From a virus: DNA of 28,204 nt. The DNA is taken from the IMG/VR virus record IMGVR_UViG_3300025308_000349, positions 1 through 28,204 of that record; one strand, 5' to 3'. Position numbers and translations under genes: made by a program. Position 1 is the stretch's first letter; each line of letters begins with the position of its first letter. Below, in pieces: positions 1 to 7,564 of the stretch. The notes under the pieces were generated by a model. The model was not told the DNA's origin. It worked only from the letters and a program-made list of their open reading frames with translations, and made no database searches.

Positions 1-138
1 TCAGATCCTGTTGGCCAGCTCAAGGCAGTGCGCCACGGCGCGCGCTTCCAGCAGACGCCCCGCCTTGAGCAGCCGGGCGCGATAGGCCTGCAGGCGGGCG
101 GCCAGGTCAGTTCTTGACGTCGTACGGCAGCCTCTCAT
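1..138 (-). CDS. Small hypothetical protein, last gene of lysis cassette
   Basis: A 45-codon ORF whose ATG (136-138) overlaps the stop codon of the Rz-like gene in an ATGA junction; its own TGA is the first three bases of the window. The product is basic and probably a single amphipathic helix (LAARLQAYRARLLKAGRLLE and onward), with two cysteines and no signal peptide or membrane segment. The translational coupling to the spanin gene is the main reason to accept it. No family is recognised and no function is proposed. Confidence 0.5.
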   Translation of the reverse strand: MRGCRTTSRTDLAARLQAYRARLLKAGRLLEARAVAHCLELANRI

Positions 139-665
139 GGCACTGCGCCGGCCGCGCGGCGCATCAAGTCGGCCCGGCAACTGGCGTACGCGATGTTGAT
201 CTGGTCGGCCTCTGTCAGTCGCGTTTGAAGTAGTCCAGAAAGCTCTGCAGAAAGTAGCCCGCCGGTTTCGGCTCCGTCTGCCGGACGATCTGTGGCGCCG
301 GTTGCGGGCGCTCCCTGGGCGCCACCACTACCGCACCCACGTCCGGGCTGGGCGTTGGGGTCCCGCAGCTGGCCAGCAGGGCCAGCAAGAGCACGCAGGC
401 GGCCCTGCAGGCCGGCCACGGTGTTGAGGTTCTTGGCATCTCGTTTCTCCTGTTCAGCAAGTAATTCGCGGGCGCGGCGCTCGGCCTCGTTGGCACGGGC
501 TGTCTCGGCGGCCAACAGCCTGGCGGCATCTACCTTTTGCTTGGAAAGCGCGATTTCGTAGCGATCGGTGGCGCGCTGTTCACCGATGGCCTGCTGGTGG
601 TCGACAAAGGTCTGATAGCCCAGCACGATCGCGCCGGCCAGGGCGAGATAGAGCAACCACTTCAT
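135..665 (-). CDS. Rz: Rz-like inner-membrane spanin (i-spanin)
   Basis: Predicted 176-aa i-spanin, the inner-membrane half of the complex that disrupts the outer membrane in the last step of lysis. The chosen start (665) gives an N-terminal signal-anchor, MKWLLYLALAGAIVLGY, followed by a long charged helix with likely coiled coil (about residues 25-85) rich in A, E, R and K, then a Gly/Pro/Ala-rich linker and a C-terminal helix. This is the usual Rz layout. The start makes an ATGA overlap with the small membrane gene upstream. An Rz1-type lipoprotein gene lies entirely inside this ORF in another frame, as in lambda. Sequence identity to Rz families is low by nature; the call rests on topology, the nested Rz1 and the position after the endolysin. 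Confidence 0.82.
   Translation of the reverse strand: MKWLLYLALAGAIVLGYQTFVDHQQAIGEQRATDRYEIALSKQKVDAARLLAAETARANEAERRARELLAEQEKRDAKNLNTVAGLQGRLRALAGPAGQLRDPNAQPGRGCGSGGAQGAPATGATDRPADGAETGGLLSAELSGLLQTRLTEADQINIAYASCRADLMRRAAGAVP
215..439 (-). CDS. Rz1: Rz1-like outer-membrane spanin lipoprotein (nested in Rz)
   Basis: A 74-aa lipoprotein encoded wholly within the Rz gene in a different frame. From the ATG at 439 the protein has a basic N-terminus, a hydrophobic stretch (VLLLALLASC) and a lipobox L-A-S-C with Cys25 as the likely lipidated residue. The mature part is proline-rich (PTPSP, RPQPAP), a typical o-spanin feature. A GGAG Shine-Dalgarno lies 7 nt before the ATG, which favours this start over the longer upstream reading. 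It should pair with the Rz-like protein across the periplasm. The complete embedding of Rz1 in Rz is the lambda arrangement. Confidence 0.85.
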   Translation of the reverse strand: MPRTSTPWPACRAACVLLLALLASCGTPTPSPDVGAVVVAPRERPQPAPQIVRQTEPKPAGYFLQSFLDYFKRD

Positions 666-823
666 GGCGCAACCCCGAACAGGCCAACAAGTACCAGGAT
701 GGGCCAAAGCAGCACGGCCTTGAACTTGCCATTGCGCCAGGTGCGCACAGTGATATACGCCCAGACAGCGCCGACGGCATAGACGCATAAAAGGGCGAGG
801 ATGATGATCCAGTAGATGCTCAT
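662..823 (-). CDS. Small two-helix membrane protein of lysis cassette
   Basis: A 53-aa ORF with ATGA overlaps at both ends: with the small charged gene upstream (820-823) and with Rz downstream (662-665). The protein starts MSIYWIIILALLCVYAVGAV. It has two predicted membrane helices (about residues 3-23 and 34-50) separated by a short basic loop (RTWRNGKFK). Size, topology and position next to the spanins suit a small holin, antiholin or other lysis-accessory protein, but no family is recognised. The perfect coupling on both sides makes it very likely to be a real gene. Confidence 0.65.
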   Translation of the reverse strand: MSIYWIIILALLCVYAVGAVWAYITVRTWRNGKFKAVLLWPILVLVGLFGVAP

Positions 824-975
824 GGCTTGTACCTTTCTTGCTCAGGTTCTGGGAAGACGGAACGCCGCTCAAACCGCTCTTGCAGCTCGCGCTGTTGGCG
901 TTTCTGTGCACGATAGAGTTTGGTCTCGATCTCGCGGGCTGGCCGCTTGGCGGGCGTGGCGCGGCGGGATTTCAT
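820..975 (-). CDS. Small charged hypothetical protein
   Basis: A 51-aa ORF beginning MKSRRATPAKRPAREIETKL. Its ATG overlaps the stop of the DUF6527-like gene (ATGA at 972-975) and its stop overlaps the start of the next small membrane gene. The product is highly charged, Arg-rich and predicted helical, with no signal peptide or membrane segment. Function unknown. It is supported mainly by the two coupled junctions and by lying in an unbroken chain of lysis-region genes. Confidence 0.5.
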   Translation of the reverse strand: MKSRRATPAKRPAREIETKLYRAQKRQQRELQERFERRSVFPEPEQERYKP

Positions 976-1277
976 GGCGCAATCCATCCCTTCAAAATAT
1001 GACCATGCCACCCACATCGCGGCGCGTTATCGCAGCCGATGCTTGGTGTTATGGTCGGCTCTTCTAGGTTGCCGTCCCACCCGTGCTTAAATTCTTGTGG
1101 CTGCGCTGGACCACGCACGATGGGGATGTAGCACTGCTTGCCATTAGGAGGCTGGTTTGGCCCACGGCAGCGGAATTCGATCGCAGTCGGCTCACCATTT
1201 CCACCAACGCGAAACCCAAACTGGTCTATATCAAGTTGGTTCCCGTTCAGCGAGCACGGATATGGTTTGAGTTTCAC
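972..1277 (-). CDS. Small Cys/His-rich protein, DUF6527-like
   Basis: A 101-aa protein with Cys residues near the N-terminus and centre (PYPCS, EFRCRG, KQCYIP) and a C-terminal block GNLEEPTITPSIGC followed by CGWHGHILKGWI. The PT-x-x-PS element followed by Cys, then W-H-G-H and a G-x-I ending, resembles the DUF6527 family, small phage-associated proteins with probable metal ligands. That resemblance is from memory and not tested. The start overlaps the endolysin stop (ATGA at 1274-1277). Function is unknown; the location inside the lysis cassette says only that it is expressed late. Confidence 0.6.
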   Translation of the reverse strand: MKLKPYPCSLNGNQLDIDQFGFRVGGNGEPTAIEFRCRGPNQPPNGKQCYIPIVRGPAQPQEFKHGWDGNLEEPTITPSIGCDNAPRCGWHGHILKGWIAP

Positions 1278-1732
1278 GCCAACCCCACAATGCCGAGCAC
1301 CGTGCCGGCGTCGGTGATGGTGAGCACCCGGTTAATGGCTTTCTCAGGCGTGTGGGTGGAGACATGCACCCACTGTTTGCCTTTGACGCCCTCCAGGATG
1401 AGCTGGCCGATGCCCAGCACGCTGACCAGCGGGGCCAACAAGCGGGCCAGCTCGGTGGGGGAGCCGAAGCCAGGCGCCAGGATGTCCGCCGCATGGCCCT
1501 GGGTGTGGTCTGACGACGTGCGGCCGCCAACGGCCCGGTTGACCACGTCGCACCTGTAGCCACTGGTGACGACGACAGGCACGCCCACCGTGGAGCGGAT
1601 GCGCTCCAGCAGCTCGGCCGTGCGCACCAGGCGGGGCAGCATCTCTTGCGGCGGTGTATTGGCAACACCCAGGCGCTGCGCGGCGGTGCTGCGCGTCAAC
1701 TCATCCAGGGTGAAATGCTCGGTGAGTTTCAT
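1274..1732 (-). CDS. Endolysin, peptidase M15 family (D-Ala-D-Ala carboxypeptidase-like)
   Basis: A 152-aa single-domain enzyme predicted to cut the peptide part of peptidoglycan. Visible peptidase M15 motifs: SGYRC (57-61), the zinc motif in GGRTSSDHTQGHAADI with ligands His76 and Asp83, and WVHVS with the third ligand His123. The N-terminal FTLDELTRS element is typical of small M15_3 phage lysins. There is no signal peptide, so release should need a holin; the two membrane proteins just upstream are candidates. A strong Shine-Dalgarno (AAGGAGGGG) precedes the ATG, and the gene sits 3 bp after the stop of the upstream membrane protein. Confidence 0.88.
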   Translation of the reverse strand: MKLTEHFTLDELTRSTAAQRLGVANTPPQEMLPRLVRTAELLERIRSTVGVPVVVTSGYRCDVVNRAVGGRTSSDHTQGHAADILAPGFGSPTELARLLAPLVSVLGIGQLILEGVKGKQWVHVSTHTPEKAINRVLTITDAGTVLGIVGLA

Positions 1733-1735
1733 GGC

Positions 1736-2056
1736 CTACCCCTCCTTCACACGGGTTCGAACGATCAGGACAGCAAAACCAAACAGCACGGCCGTTTCGG
1801 CCAGCGTGGGGCGCTCCAGGCGCAACAGGTGCGTGGCACCGCTCGGCACGCCCATGGCAAGCAGCACAGGGGCAGCAACGGCGCCGGCAGCGCCCAGGGC
1901 CAGGAAGAACCACGCTACCGCCTTGAGCCAGGCCAGCAGGCGCTCATGTGCGCTAAGCCCTACGGCCAGCGGGCAGGTGCGCTCCGCCTTATTGAGGGCC
2001 TCTGCCAGCACCACGAAACCGGCCAGCCAGTGGATGATCTGCAGCGCGTCCATCAT
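1736..2056 (-). CDS. Small membrane protein, holin partner candidate
   Basis: A 106-aa protein with about three predicted membrane helices: near residues 5-20 (IIHWLAGFVVLAEAL), 43-68 (LLAWLKAVAWFFLALGAAGA, then more hydrophobic residues) and 86-100 (ETAVLFGFAVLIV). Its start overlaps the stop of the upstream holin-like gene (ATGA, 2053-2056) and the M15 endolysin follows at once. Tandem small membrane proteins ahead of an endolysin are often holin/antiholin pairs. That role is inferred from position and topology only. Confidence 0.6.
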   Translation of the reverse strand: MMDALQIIHWLAGFVVLAEALNKAERTCPLAVGLSAHERLLAWLKAVAWFFLALGAAGAVAAPVLLAMGVPSGATHLLRLERPTLAETAVLFGFAVLIVRTRVKEG

Positions 2057-2475
2057 GGCTGCCCCTCCTGCCCGGGTTTTGCCGGCAGGCTTTGCGACCC
2101 CTTTCCACTCAGGCGGCCTATCAGGAAGGTCAGCACCGGCTTGGCACCGCCGCCAACAGCGAAGGCGCCGCTCAGCATGAGTGCTTCAGGCACATTGGCA
2201 ATCAGCAACGCGAGCGGGGTGAGATAGCCCGCCGTGGCGCTGCTGGCCAGTGCCCAGGCCATGCGCCGCAGCGTGGTGCGCACGAGGTGCACCCATGTGT
2301 CACCCATGGCCGGCACGGTATTTAGCAGGATGATGGCAACCAGCGCGCCAGCAAAACCGGCCACCAGCAGGTCAACGCGCAGGCCGAGCGGCACGCCGAG
2401 AATGGTCAATACCGGTATGGTGGCCGTGGCAGCAATGAAGGTGACGCCGGCAGTGGTTGACGCTGGTTCGGCCAT
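2053..2475 (-). CDS. Putative holin / phage membrane protein
   Basis: A 140-aa hydrophobic protein with about four predicted membrane segments: residues 9-30 (GVTFIAATATIPVLTILGVP), 33-53 (VDLLVAGFAGALVAIILL), 73-93 (MAWALASSATAGYLTPLALL) and 97-120 (ALMLSGAFAVGGGAKPVLTF). The tail is short and charged (LSGKGSQSLPAKPGQEGQP). It resembles Burkholderiales phage proteins usually labelled putative holin. It is the first gene of the lysis cassette, with a GAGGA ribosome site just before the ATG and a 48-bp gap from the fibre-assembly gene. It would set the timing of M15 endolysin release. Confidence 0.68.
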   Translation of the reverse strand: MAEPASTTAGVTFIAATATIPVLTILGVPLGLRVDLLVAGFAGALVAIILLNTVPAMGDTWVHLVRTTLRRMAWALASSATAGYLTPLALLIANVPEALMLSGAFAVGGGAKPVLTFLIGRLSGKGSQSLPAKPGQEGQP

Positions 2476-2523
2476 GGTGTCCTCACTGGTTGTAGGAACT
2501 TGAAAGGATCAATGCCTGGCTGA

Positions 2524-2991
2524 TCACACCGGCCAGTCCAGAACTGGCAGTTCGGCCGCAAAGTCGGCAATGCTCGCCGGCGCCGGCCGCTGGCTGCTGA
2601 GCACTTCGCCCAGGATGCGCTCACCAACAGCCCAGGTCTGAGCAACCTTGAGCAGCAGGTGGCGGCACTCGGCCCTGTAGCGCAAGGCTGCGGCCTGATC
2701 GGCTTGCGGGAGCGATGCGATCTCTGTATCAGTGAGGCTGGTGTATTTGGACAAGCTCACCACGTTGTCGTACTTTCGCGTGGCCGCGAAGTCATCGAGC
2801 CGTTTTTGAATCTCGGTACTCAGTCGGGTGATGAGCAGACCAGTCTCAACAATCACATCCTGCGCGGCCACGAGTTGCCAGTCGATCGTGATCTCATCCC
2901 CATTCGCATCCCAGGCGTGGATGTCGACCTGATCGTCGCCGTTTATGACGACTGCCCCAGGGTAGGCCTTCCTGATGGCATCGTGGTTCAT
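2524..2991 (-). CDS. Tail fibre assembly / fibre-associated protein
   Basis: A 155-aa protein that starts on the stop codon of the fibre gene (ATGA at 2988-2991). The C-terminal half contains a pattern common in proteins encoded right after phage fibres: KRLDDFAATRKYDNVVSLSK, a Tyr/Arg/Cys-containing helix (ALRYRAECRHLLL), and the ending PASIADFAAELPVLDWP. That ending resembles the C-terminal region of DUF4376-type fibre-assembly proteins. By position and pattern it is a fibre chaperone or fibre accessory protein. The family assignment was not tested by search. Confidence 0.65.
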   Translation of the reverse strand: MNHDAIRKAYPGAVVINGDDQVDIHAWDANGDEITIDWQLVAAQDVIVETGLLITRLSTEIQKRLDDFAATRKYDNVVSLSKYTSLTDTEIASLPQADQAAALRYRAECRHLLLKVAQTWAVGERILGEVLSSQRPAPASIADFAAELPVLDWPV

Positions 2992-4127
2992 GCGTCGATC
3001 TCCAGCAATGTCAGAGTTGAAATTCCACGGCCGTTGTCGGCGTTGTCGGCATCGTTTTGCGAGCGGTTCACATATGCCGTTGTCCCTCCTTGGCCCGTCA
3101 TAGCCTGAACCTTGTAGGTCAACTCAGACGTAGAACCTGGAGAGTGAAGAAAGTGCGCAGTATGCGAGCCATAAACATAACTCGCATTGCCCACAGAAGT
3201 GATGGTCGATCGAGTGCGGGCGCTGGCGGCATCACCAATTCCAATTGCCGATACTCCGCTCAGGACAAGTTGCGCGTGTGCACTAACGGTTGACTGACCG
3301 TTGAGGGCGATGGACAGGATCGCCAGGATCTTGTTAGATGACTTTCTCGGCGTGATGGCAACCGACATGCCGGTGACGTCTACCATGCTTGTTGACGACG
3401 TGGAGAAGGTGTCCGTTTTAGTGACGGAGACAACCTGCACCACCTGGCCGGTGAGGTACGAGCCGCTGGCGGATGGAAGCGGATTGAGCAAAACCCAATC
3501 TGTCCCGTCATCCATGAACGCGCACAACTGGCCGGCCAGCCAGGTGGGGTTCGTCTTGGCGCCCGCGCTGGTGTACTGCTTGACTGACTTGGCGGTATCG
3601 CCATTCACAGCCAGTGTTGCCGCCACGCCAGCATTGGCGGCGTGCATCGTGGCATGCACGATCTTTGCGCCGCTGGTCGCCGGCGCCTGCGTGGCCACGA
3701 AGGCCGGCGCAGTGCCGGTGGTAGTGCAGGCGGTGGCTGCCAGCATCTGTGAATTTGCCGCAGTTGCAGAAGCGACGTTCGACCCGTCGCAAAAGAGAAC
3801 ATCAGAGGTGCCCTGCTTCAGGAATACCCCGGCGCCCGCAGATGTTTTGATCTTCAGGGAATAGGCGCCAGTGGTTCCGTTCACGATACGCCACTGCATA
3901 CCAGACGTCGGAACGATGACGTTGATGTTGGCCGTGAGAGCGCCCGTCAGGTTGATGATGCCGTTGTTTGCCTCGGCCGCCGAGAGCGTGACGTCGGCGC
4001 CGCCGGCCACGCTCTTGTTGAGCACGCCGCCGATGTTCTGCTGCAGCGAGTCGAAGCCCGCGTTGACGGCATTGGCCATGGCCAGGCCGCCGACGGTACC
4101 AGTGACTGGTACATGAATGTCTTGCAT
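2988..4127 (-). CDS. Tail fibre / receptor-binding protein candidate
   Basis: A 379-aa protein encoded between the gpJ-like hub gene and a fibre-assembly gene. The N-terminal section (MQDIHVPVTGTVGGLAMANA) probably attaches to the tail tip. The middle is Ala/Thr/Gly/Asn-rich and beta-structured (NNGIINLTGALTANINVIVP, GTSDVLFCDG, TDWVLLNPLPS). The C-terminal 150 residues start at VVQVVSVTKTDTFSTSST and include DVTGMSVAITPRKSSNKILA, a module recurrent in phage fibre tips and likely to bind the receptor. An AAGGA ribosome site 6 nt before the ATG overlaps the end of the upstream gene. The C-terminal coding part has lower GC (about 55% in the stretch counted by eye) than its neighbours, as expected for exchangeable host-range modules. 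Confidence 0.72.
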   Translation of the reverse strand: MQDIHVPVTGTVGGLAMANAVNAGFDSLQQNIGGVLNKSVAGGADVTLSAAEANNGIINLTGALTANINVIVPTSGMQWRIVNGTTGAYSLKIKTSAGAGVFLKQGTSDVLFCDGSNVASATAANSQMLAATACTTTGTAPAFVATQAPATSGAKIVHATMHAANAGVAATLAVNGDTAKSVKQYTSAGAKTNPTWLAGQLCAFMDDGTDWVLLNPLPSASGSYLTGQVVQVVSVTKTDTFSTSSTSMVDVTGMSVAITPRKSSNKILAILSIALNGQSTVSAHAQLVLSGVSAIGIGDAASARTRSTITSVGNASYVYGSHTAHFLHSPGSTSELTYKVQAMTGQGGTTAYVNRSQNDADNADNGRGISTLTLLEIDA

Positions 4128-4136
4128 GATGGTTCC

Positions 4137-7115
4137 TTAGTAGCCCTGAATTTGGACATTGACCGTGCGCATGACGCGCGCGCCGGTGTTGTAAACATCG
4201 ATAGCGCAGCCGCTGAGCGTGGGGCTGCTGATGACGATGTCGTCACCCGCCATAGCGCCAACAATCGTGCACTGCACGAGCGGAAGGCCGCCAGCACCAG
4301 CACCCCCGTTGAACGGCTTGCTGTAGGTGATTGGCGTAGCTGCGGACGCAGAGGTGACGGCTTGGTAGGGGTCGATCCGGTCCGGCACATCCACGCTGAA
4401 ATTGAGCGAAGTGATGAAGCCAGTGACCTGCGGATCGCTCGATGCCACCAGCAGCCGCGCCTTGAAATACCGGGCGTTGTAGAGGCCGGGCTGGTAGTTC
4501 AGCCACGGGCCGTAGACCGCGTCGTCACCTGCGGTGGCGATCTGCGCCTGGATGCCGATCTTTGCGCCCAGCGACGCGCCAAACAAATCCGACACGCCGA
4601 GCACGTCGGCCATGGCGAGGAAGTTGTCGTAGATGGACTGGCCGCGCGCCGTGTAGCTGATGCTCACCTGGCATGGTGCAACGCGGCCGATGTCCACCGT
4701 GTGCCCGGCCGGCAGGGTGTAGCTGCCGGAGGAGGCCACGCCGCCGAACCACAGCACATCCAGCAGCCCCAGGAAATCTGCCACACCCAAAATGTCACCG
4801 GCAGCGCCCAGCATAAGCTCGCCACCAACCAGATCGAGATTGCTGCGCGTGCCAGACCAGCTGGTGGCCGCCTCGTCCCACACGGCCACCACGTTGCGCG
4901 CCAGGGTCGCACCGGTGACCACTACTTGCGTGGGGTTGAGAGAATAGGCGCTGACGCCGCCGCTGGTCATGTAGTGCGCCGCTACCCAGTAGGTGCCATT
5001 GCCAGGCGGCGTGAAAGTTGGCAGCGGCGTGCGACCCAGAACTGTCGAACCGTCCCACGTGGCGCCGGCGCGGATCTCGTAGTTCACATCGGGCTGGCGG
5101 AAGTCACTCACTGCGTCCCAGTAGATCTGCTGCTGGCCACCCACGTAATTGGTGCCCACGCCGGTGAGGTCAGGCAGCGGCGACTGCAGGGCCGCGCCGG
5201 TGGGCGTGTAGGTGATGGCGCTCACGTCGGCCAGCGACTGCTGGGCGCCGCCATAGATGTTGCTGGCCGGCAGCTTGATGTAAAACTTCTGCCCGATCTG
5301 CGCTGCCGTGAATGGCAGCTTGAAGAACGCCTCGTCCACACGTGTGAACGAGGCCCCCACCGGATGGCTGACCACCGCCGTGTTATAGGCGCCACGGCGC
5401 AGGTAACTCAGCTCGTAACGGTTGGCGGCCACCAGGTTGGCGGTCTGGTAGCTCAACAACTCACCCTCCAGCACGCACAGGGTGGTCAGGCTGTCGGCGT
5501 CGGCCTGGCTGCCGCTAAGCAACTGGCCACGGCTCATGGACATGTCTGCCGTCAGGGTGTTGGTCACATCCGGGTCATCGCCGGCAGCCAGCGCCACCGC
5601 CAGCACGCCTTGGCGGGCCGGGCCGGGAATGTCGCCCACCTGGCGGTAGGTGGCCCCGTCCTGCGACACCCACACCTGCGCGCCGCCCCACAGCGGCCCG
5701 CCGCTGGTACCGATCCAGATCTCCAGGCCGTTGGTGGTCAGCGTGTCCGGCGCCTCGAATACGGTGGGCGGATTGCTGTCGCCCGGATTCGCGTTGTAGT
5801 TGTGCGAGAAGCCGCTACCGGCCGGCGCTCCGTAGGCCGGCGAGCTGGCCAGGCCAACTGGGCAATCCTCGGCCTCGATCTCGAAATCGCCTGCATCGGT
5901 CTCTGTGATGGTGTTGATGCGCACCGGCACGCGCGTCAGCGCCAGGTAGGCGTCTGTCACGCTCACCAGGTCCAGCGGCTCCAACAGCGCGAACGTCCAT
6001 GGCAGCGTGAATTTGTAGAGGTTGCGCACCCCCATCTCACGCTGCAGCAGCAGTGAGGCCAACAGCTCGGCCACGGCGGCATCACAGATGGCGTGCGCCT
6101 CAACGGTTTTCTTGGTGCGCAGCCCACGCACATCGATATCGGCGGCGTCCTTGCGCTCGGCGATCTCGGTGTTGTAGTCGTTGCCTCGGTTTGAATACTC
6201 GATGCGCACGTGGTTGTACACGTCATCTGGCGGCCGGCGCTCTGGGCGAAGGGGATCGGCGTCTGCGCTGTCGACGAGGAAGTGATCTTCCGTCAGGTCG
6301 TACACCGGCGTTGTGTTGGGTGTGTAGGTGGCGCCGTTGGCGGCACAAGCTGCATCGCCCAGGGGCACATACTTGAGCACGCCCTGCGACCAGGTCACAT
6401 CGGTGTTGCTCAGATCGAGCAGGTAGCGAAGCCACTCGGCGGCCGGCTTCTGCTGCAGCAGCGCGGGGCTGCCCACCAGGTTCTGCGCCAGGCAGTAGTT
6501 GGCCCAGGCGGAGAAGTCCCCCGCCTGGCCGGCCGGGAAACTGGCGCCAGCGCGCTGGTTGGTCAGCAGGTCCTGCGCAACCAGGGCCAGGTTGGCGTCT
6601 CCGGTGCTGACGGCCTCCCAGGCGGTACTGACCTCGAAGCTGTGGTTCTCGATCGACGCGTCGCCGCCCAGATCGTAGGCCGGCGTGTACATGTAGGCCA
6701 TGCCGCTGTAGCCCAGGGCCTGGGCCGGGTAGTTGGTGCTGAGGTAGCCCCATACCGGCTGCCCCAGTGCGCCGCCCACCAGGCTGAGCCCGCTGCTGGC
6801 GCTGTCGCCCGCCAGCTTGGCCTTGCCGCGCCAGACGGTGCGCACTGCGCTGACGGGGCCTTCGCCCAGCGCCATCATCACGGCGGCTGTGTAGGTGTAG
6901 GTGGTGTTGCTCTGCGTGATGCCGCCGCCACCCTTGCCGCCGCTGCTCTGCGTGGTGGTGTGCGGTATGGCCGCAAAGCCGCCGTACCAGAGCAGGTTGC
7001 CGCTGACGCGCAGCCGACCATAGAGCAGTGCGATGGCCGAGCCATAGACGGAGCTTTGTACCCGCAGGTTACCTGCTGCCGGCTCCACCGTGCTGATGGT
7101 GCTGCCGCCACTCAT
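4137..7115 (-). CDS. gpJ-like central tail tip / host-specificity protein
   Basis: A 992-aa protein, the largest in the window, in the place of lambda J after the NlpC/P60 gene. It starts MSGGSTISTVEPAAGNLRVQ and overlaps the stop of the NlpC/P60 gene (ATGA, 7112-7115). The N-terminal half has the features of phage hub proteins with a Phage-tail_3 type core (GSAIALLYGRLRVSGNLLWY, RYLLDLSNTDVTWSQGVLKY, AEDCPVGLASSPAY). The C-terminal half carries fibronectin-III-like and beta-rich segments (YWDAVSDFRQPDVNYEIRAG). It should form the tail tip below the tube, contact the outer membrane and hold the fibre encoded next. The alternative GTG/ATG start at 7214 would overlap the neighbour deeply and lacks support. 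Confidence 0.85.
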   Translation of the reverse strand: MSGGSTISTVEPAAGNLRVQSSVYGSAIALLYGRLRVSGNLLWYGGFAAIPHTTTQSSGGKGGGGITQSNTTYTYTAAVMMALGEGPVSAVRTVWRGKAKLAGDSASSGLSLVGGALGQPVWGYLSTNYPAQALGYSGMAYMYTPAYDLGGDASIENHSFEVSTAWEAVSTGDANLALVAQDLLTNQRAGASFPAGQAGDFSAWANYCLAQNLVGSPALLQQKPAAEWLRYLLDLSNTDVTWSQGVLKYVPLGDAACAANGATYTPNTTPVYDLTEDHFLVDSADADPLRPERRPPDDVYNHVRIEYSNRGNDYNTEIAERKDAADIDVRGLRTKKTVEAHAICDAAVAELLASLLLQREMGVRNLYKFTLPWTFALLEPLDLVSVTDAYLALTRVPVRINTITETDAGDFEIEAEDCPVGLASSPAYGAPAGSGFSHNYNANPGDSNPPTVFEAPDTLTTNGLEIWIGTSGGPLWGGAQVWVSQDGATYRQVGDIPGPARQGVLAVALAAGDDPDVTNTLTADMSMSRGQLLSGSQADADSLTTLCVLEGELLSYQTANLVAANRYELSYLRRGAYNTAVVSHPVGASFTRVDEAFFKLPFTAAQIGQKFYIKLPASNIYGGAQQSLADVSAITYTPTGAALQSPLPDLTGVGTNYVGGQQQIYWDAVSDFRQPDVNYEIRAGATWDGSTVLGRTPLPTFTPPGNGTYWVAAHYMTSGGVSAYSLNPTQVVVTGATLARNVVAVWDEAATSWSGTRSNLDLVGGELMLGAAGDILGVADFLGLLDVLWFGGVASSGSYTLPAGHTVDIGRVAPCQVSISYTARGQSIYDNFLAMADVLGVSDLFGASLGAKIGIQAQIATAGDDAVYGPWLNYQPGLYNARYFKARLLVASSDPQVTGFITSLNFSVDVPDRIDPYQAVTSASAATPITYSKPFNGGAGAGGLPLVQCTIVGAMAGDDIVISSPTLSGCAIDVYNTGARVMRTVNVQIQGY

Positions 7116-7564
7116 TCCGGCGCTCCTGCAGCGGCGTCGATGCCATTGACGCACCAGTACTGCACCGACCGCTCGGCCAGCGCGCTTTCGCTCAGATTGC
7201 CAAGCACCACGCAACCGGCGTCCATGTAGGCGTGCACGATGGTGCCATCAGCGTCCACCACAATGGCGCCGTGGCTGTAGGTGCGCCCGAAGCGCCACAC
7301 AGCCACATCACCCGGTTGCGGGCTTTGCACCTGGGTGCCGTACTGACGCAGCCAGCCCAGGAACTTCTCTTCGCTTCGGTGCAGGTGCCAGTCGTGCGGG
7401 TAGGGGCGCGGGTCCAGCGCAGGGGGCACCAGGCCAACCGCCTTGAAAACGCTGACCAGCAGCATGGCGCAGTCCACCCCCACACCCTTGACGGCCGCCT
7501 GGTGGTGGTATGGCGTCTTGAGCCAGGCGCGGGCTTCTGCCACGACTTGCGTGCGCAGCGTCAT
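7112..7564 (-). CDS. NlpC/P60 family tail tip peptidase (gpK-like)
   Basis: A 150-aa cysteine peptidase of the NlpC/P60 superfamily. Catalytic elements visible: Cys32 in VGVDCAMLL, His98 in YSHGAIVV, and a possible third polar residue near His111. The PQPGDVAVWRFG segment before the His is the standard GD-x-hydrophobic strand of the family. In siphophages this gene lies between the M/L-type tip genes and J, and the product trims peptidoglycan or takes part in tail-tip assembly. ATGA overlaps occur with both neighbours (7561-7564 and 7112-7115), so it is translated as part of a coupled tip block. Confidence 0.88.
   Translation of the reverse strand: MTLRTQVVAEARAWLKTPYHHQAAVKGVGVDCAMLLVSVFKAVGLVPPALDPRPYPHDWHLHRSEEKFLGWLRQYGTQVQSPQPGDVAVWRFGRTYSHGAIVVDADGTIVHAYMDAGCVVLGNLSESALAERSVQYWCVNGIDAAAGAPE

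Noticed and set aside
4113-6056. 647-codon plus-strand ORF opposite the gpJ-like gene
   Set aside because: Opposite-strand shadow caused by GC-rich third positions; the Arg/His/Gly/Ala-rich translation has no family features, and the minus-strand gene is clear.
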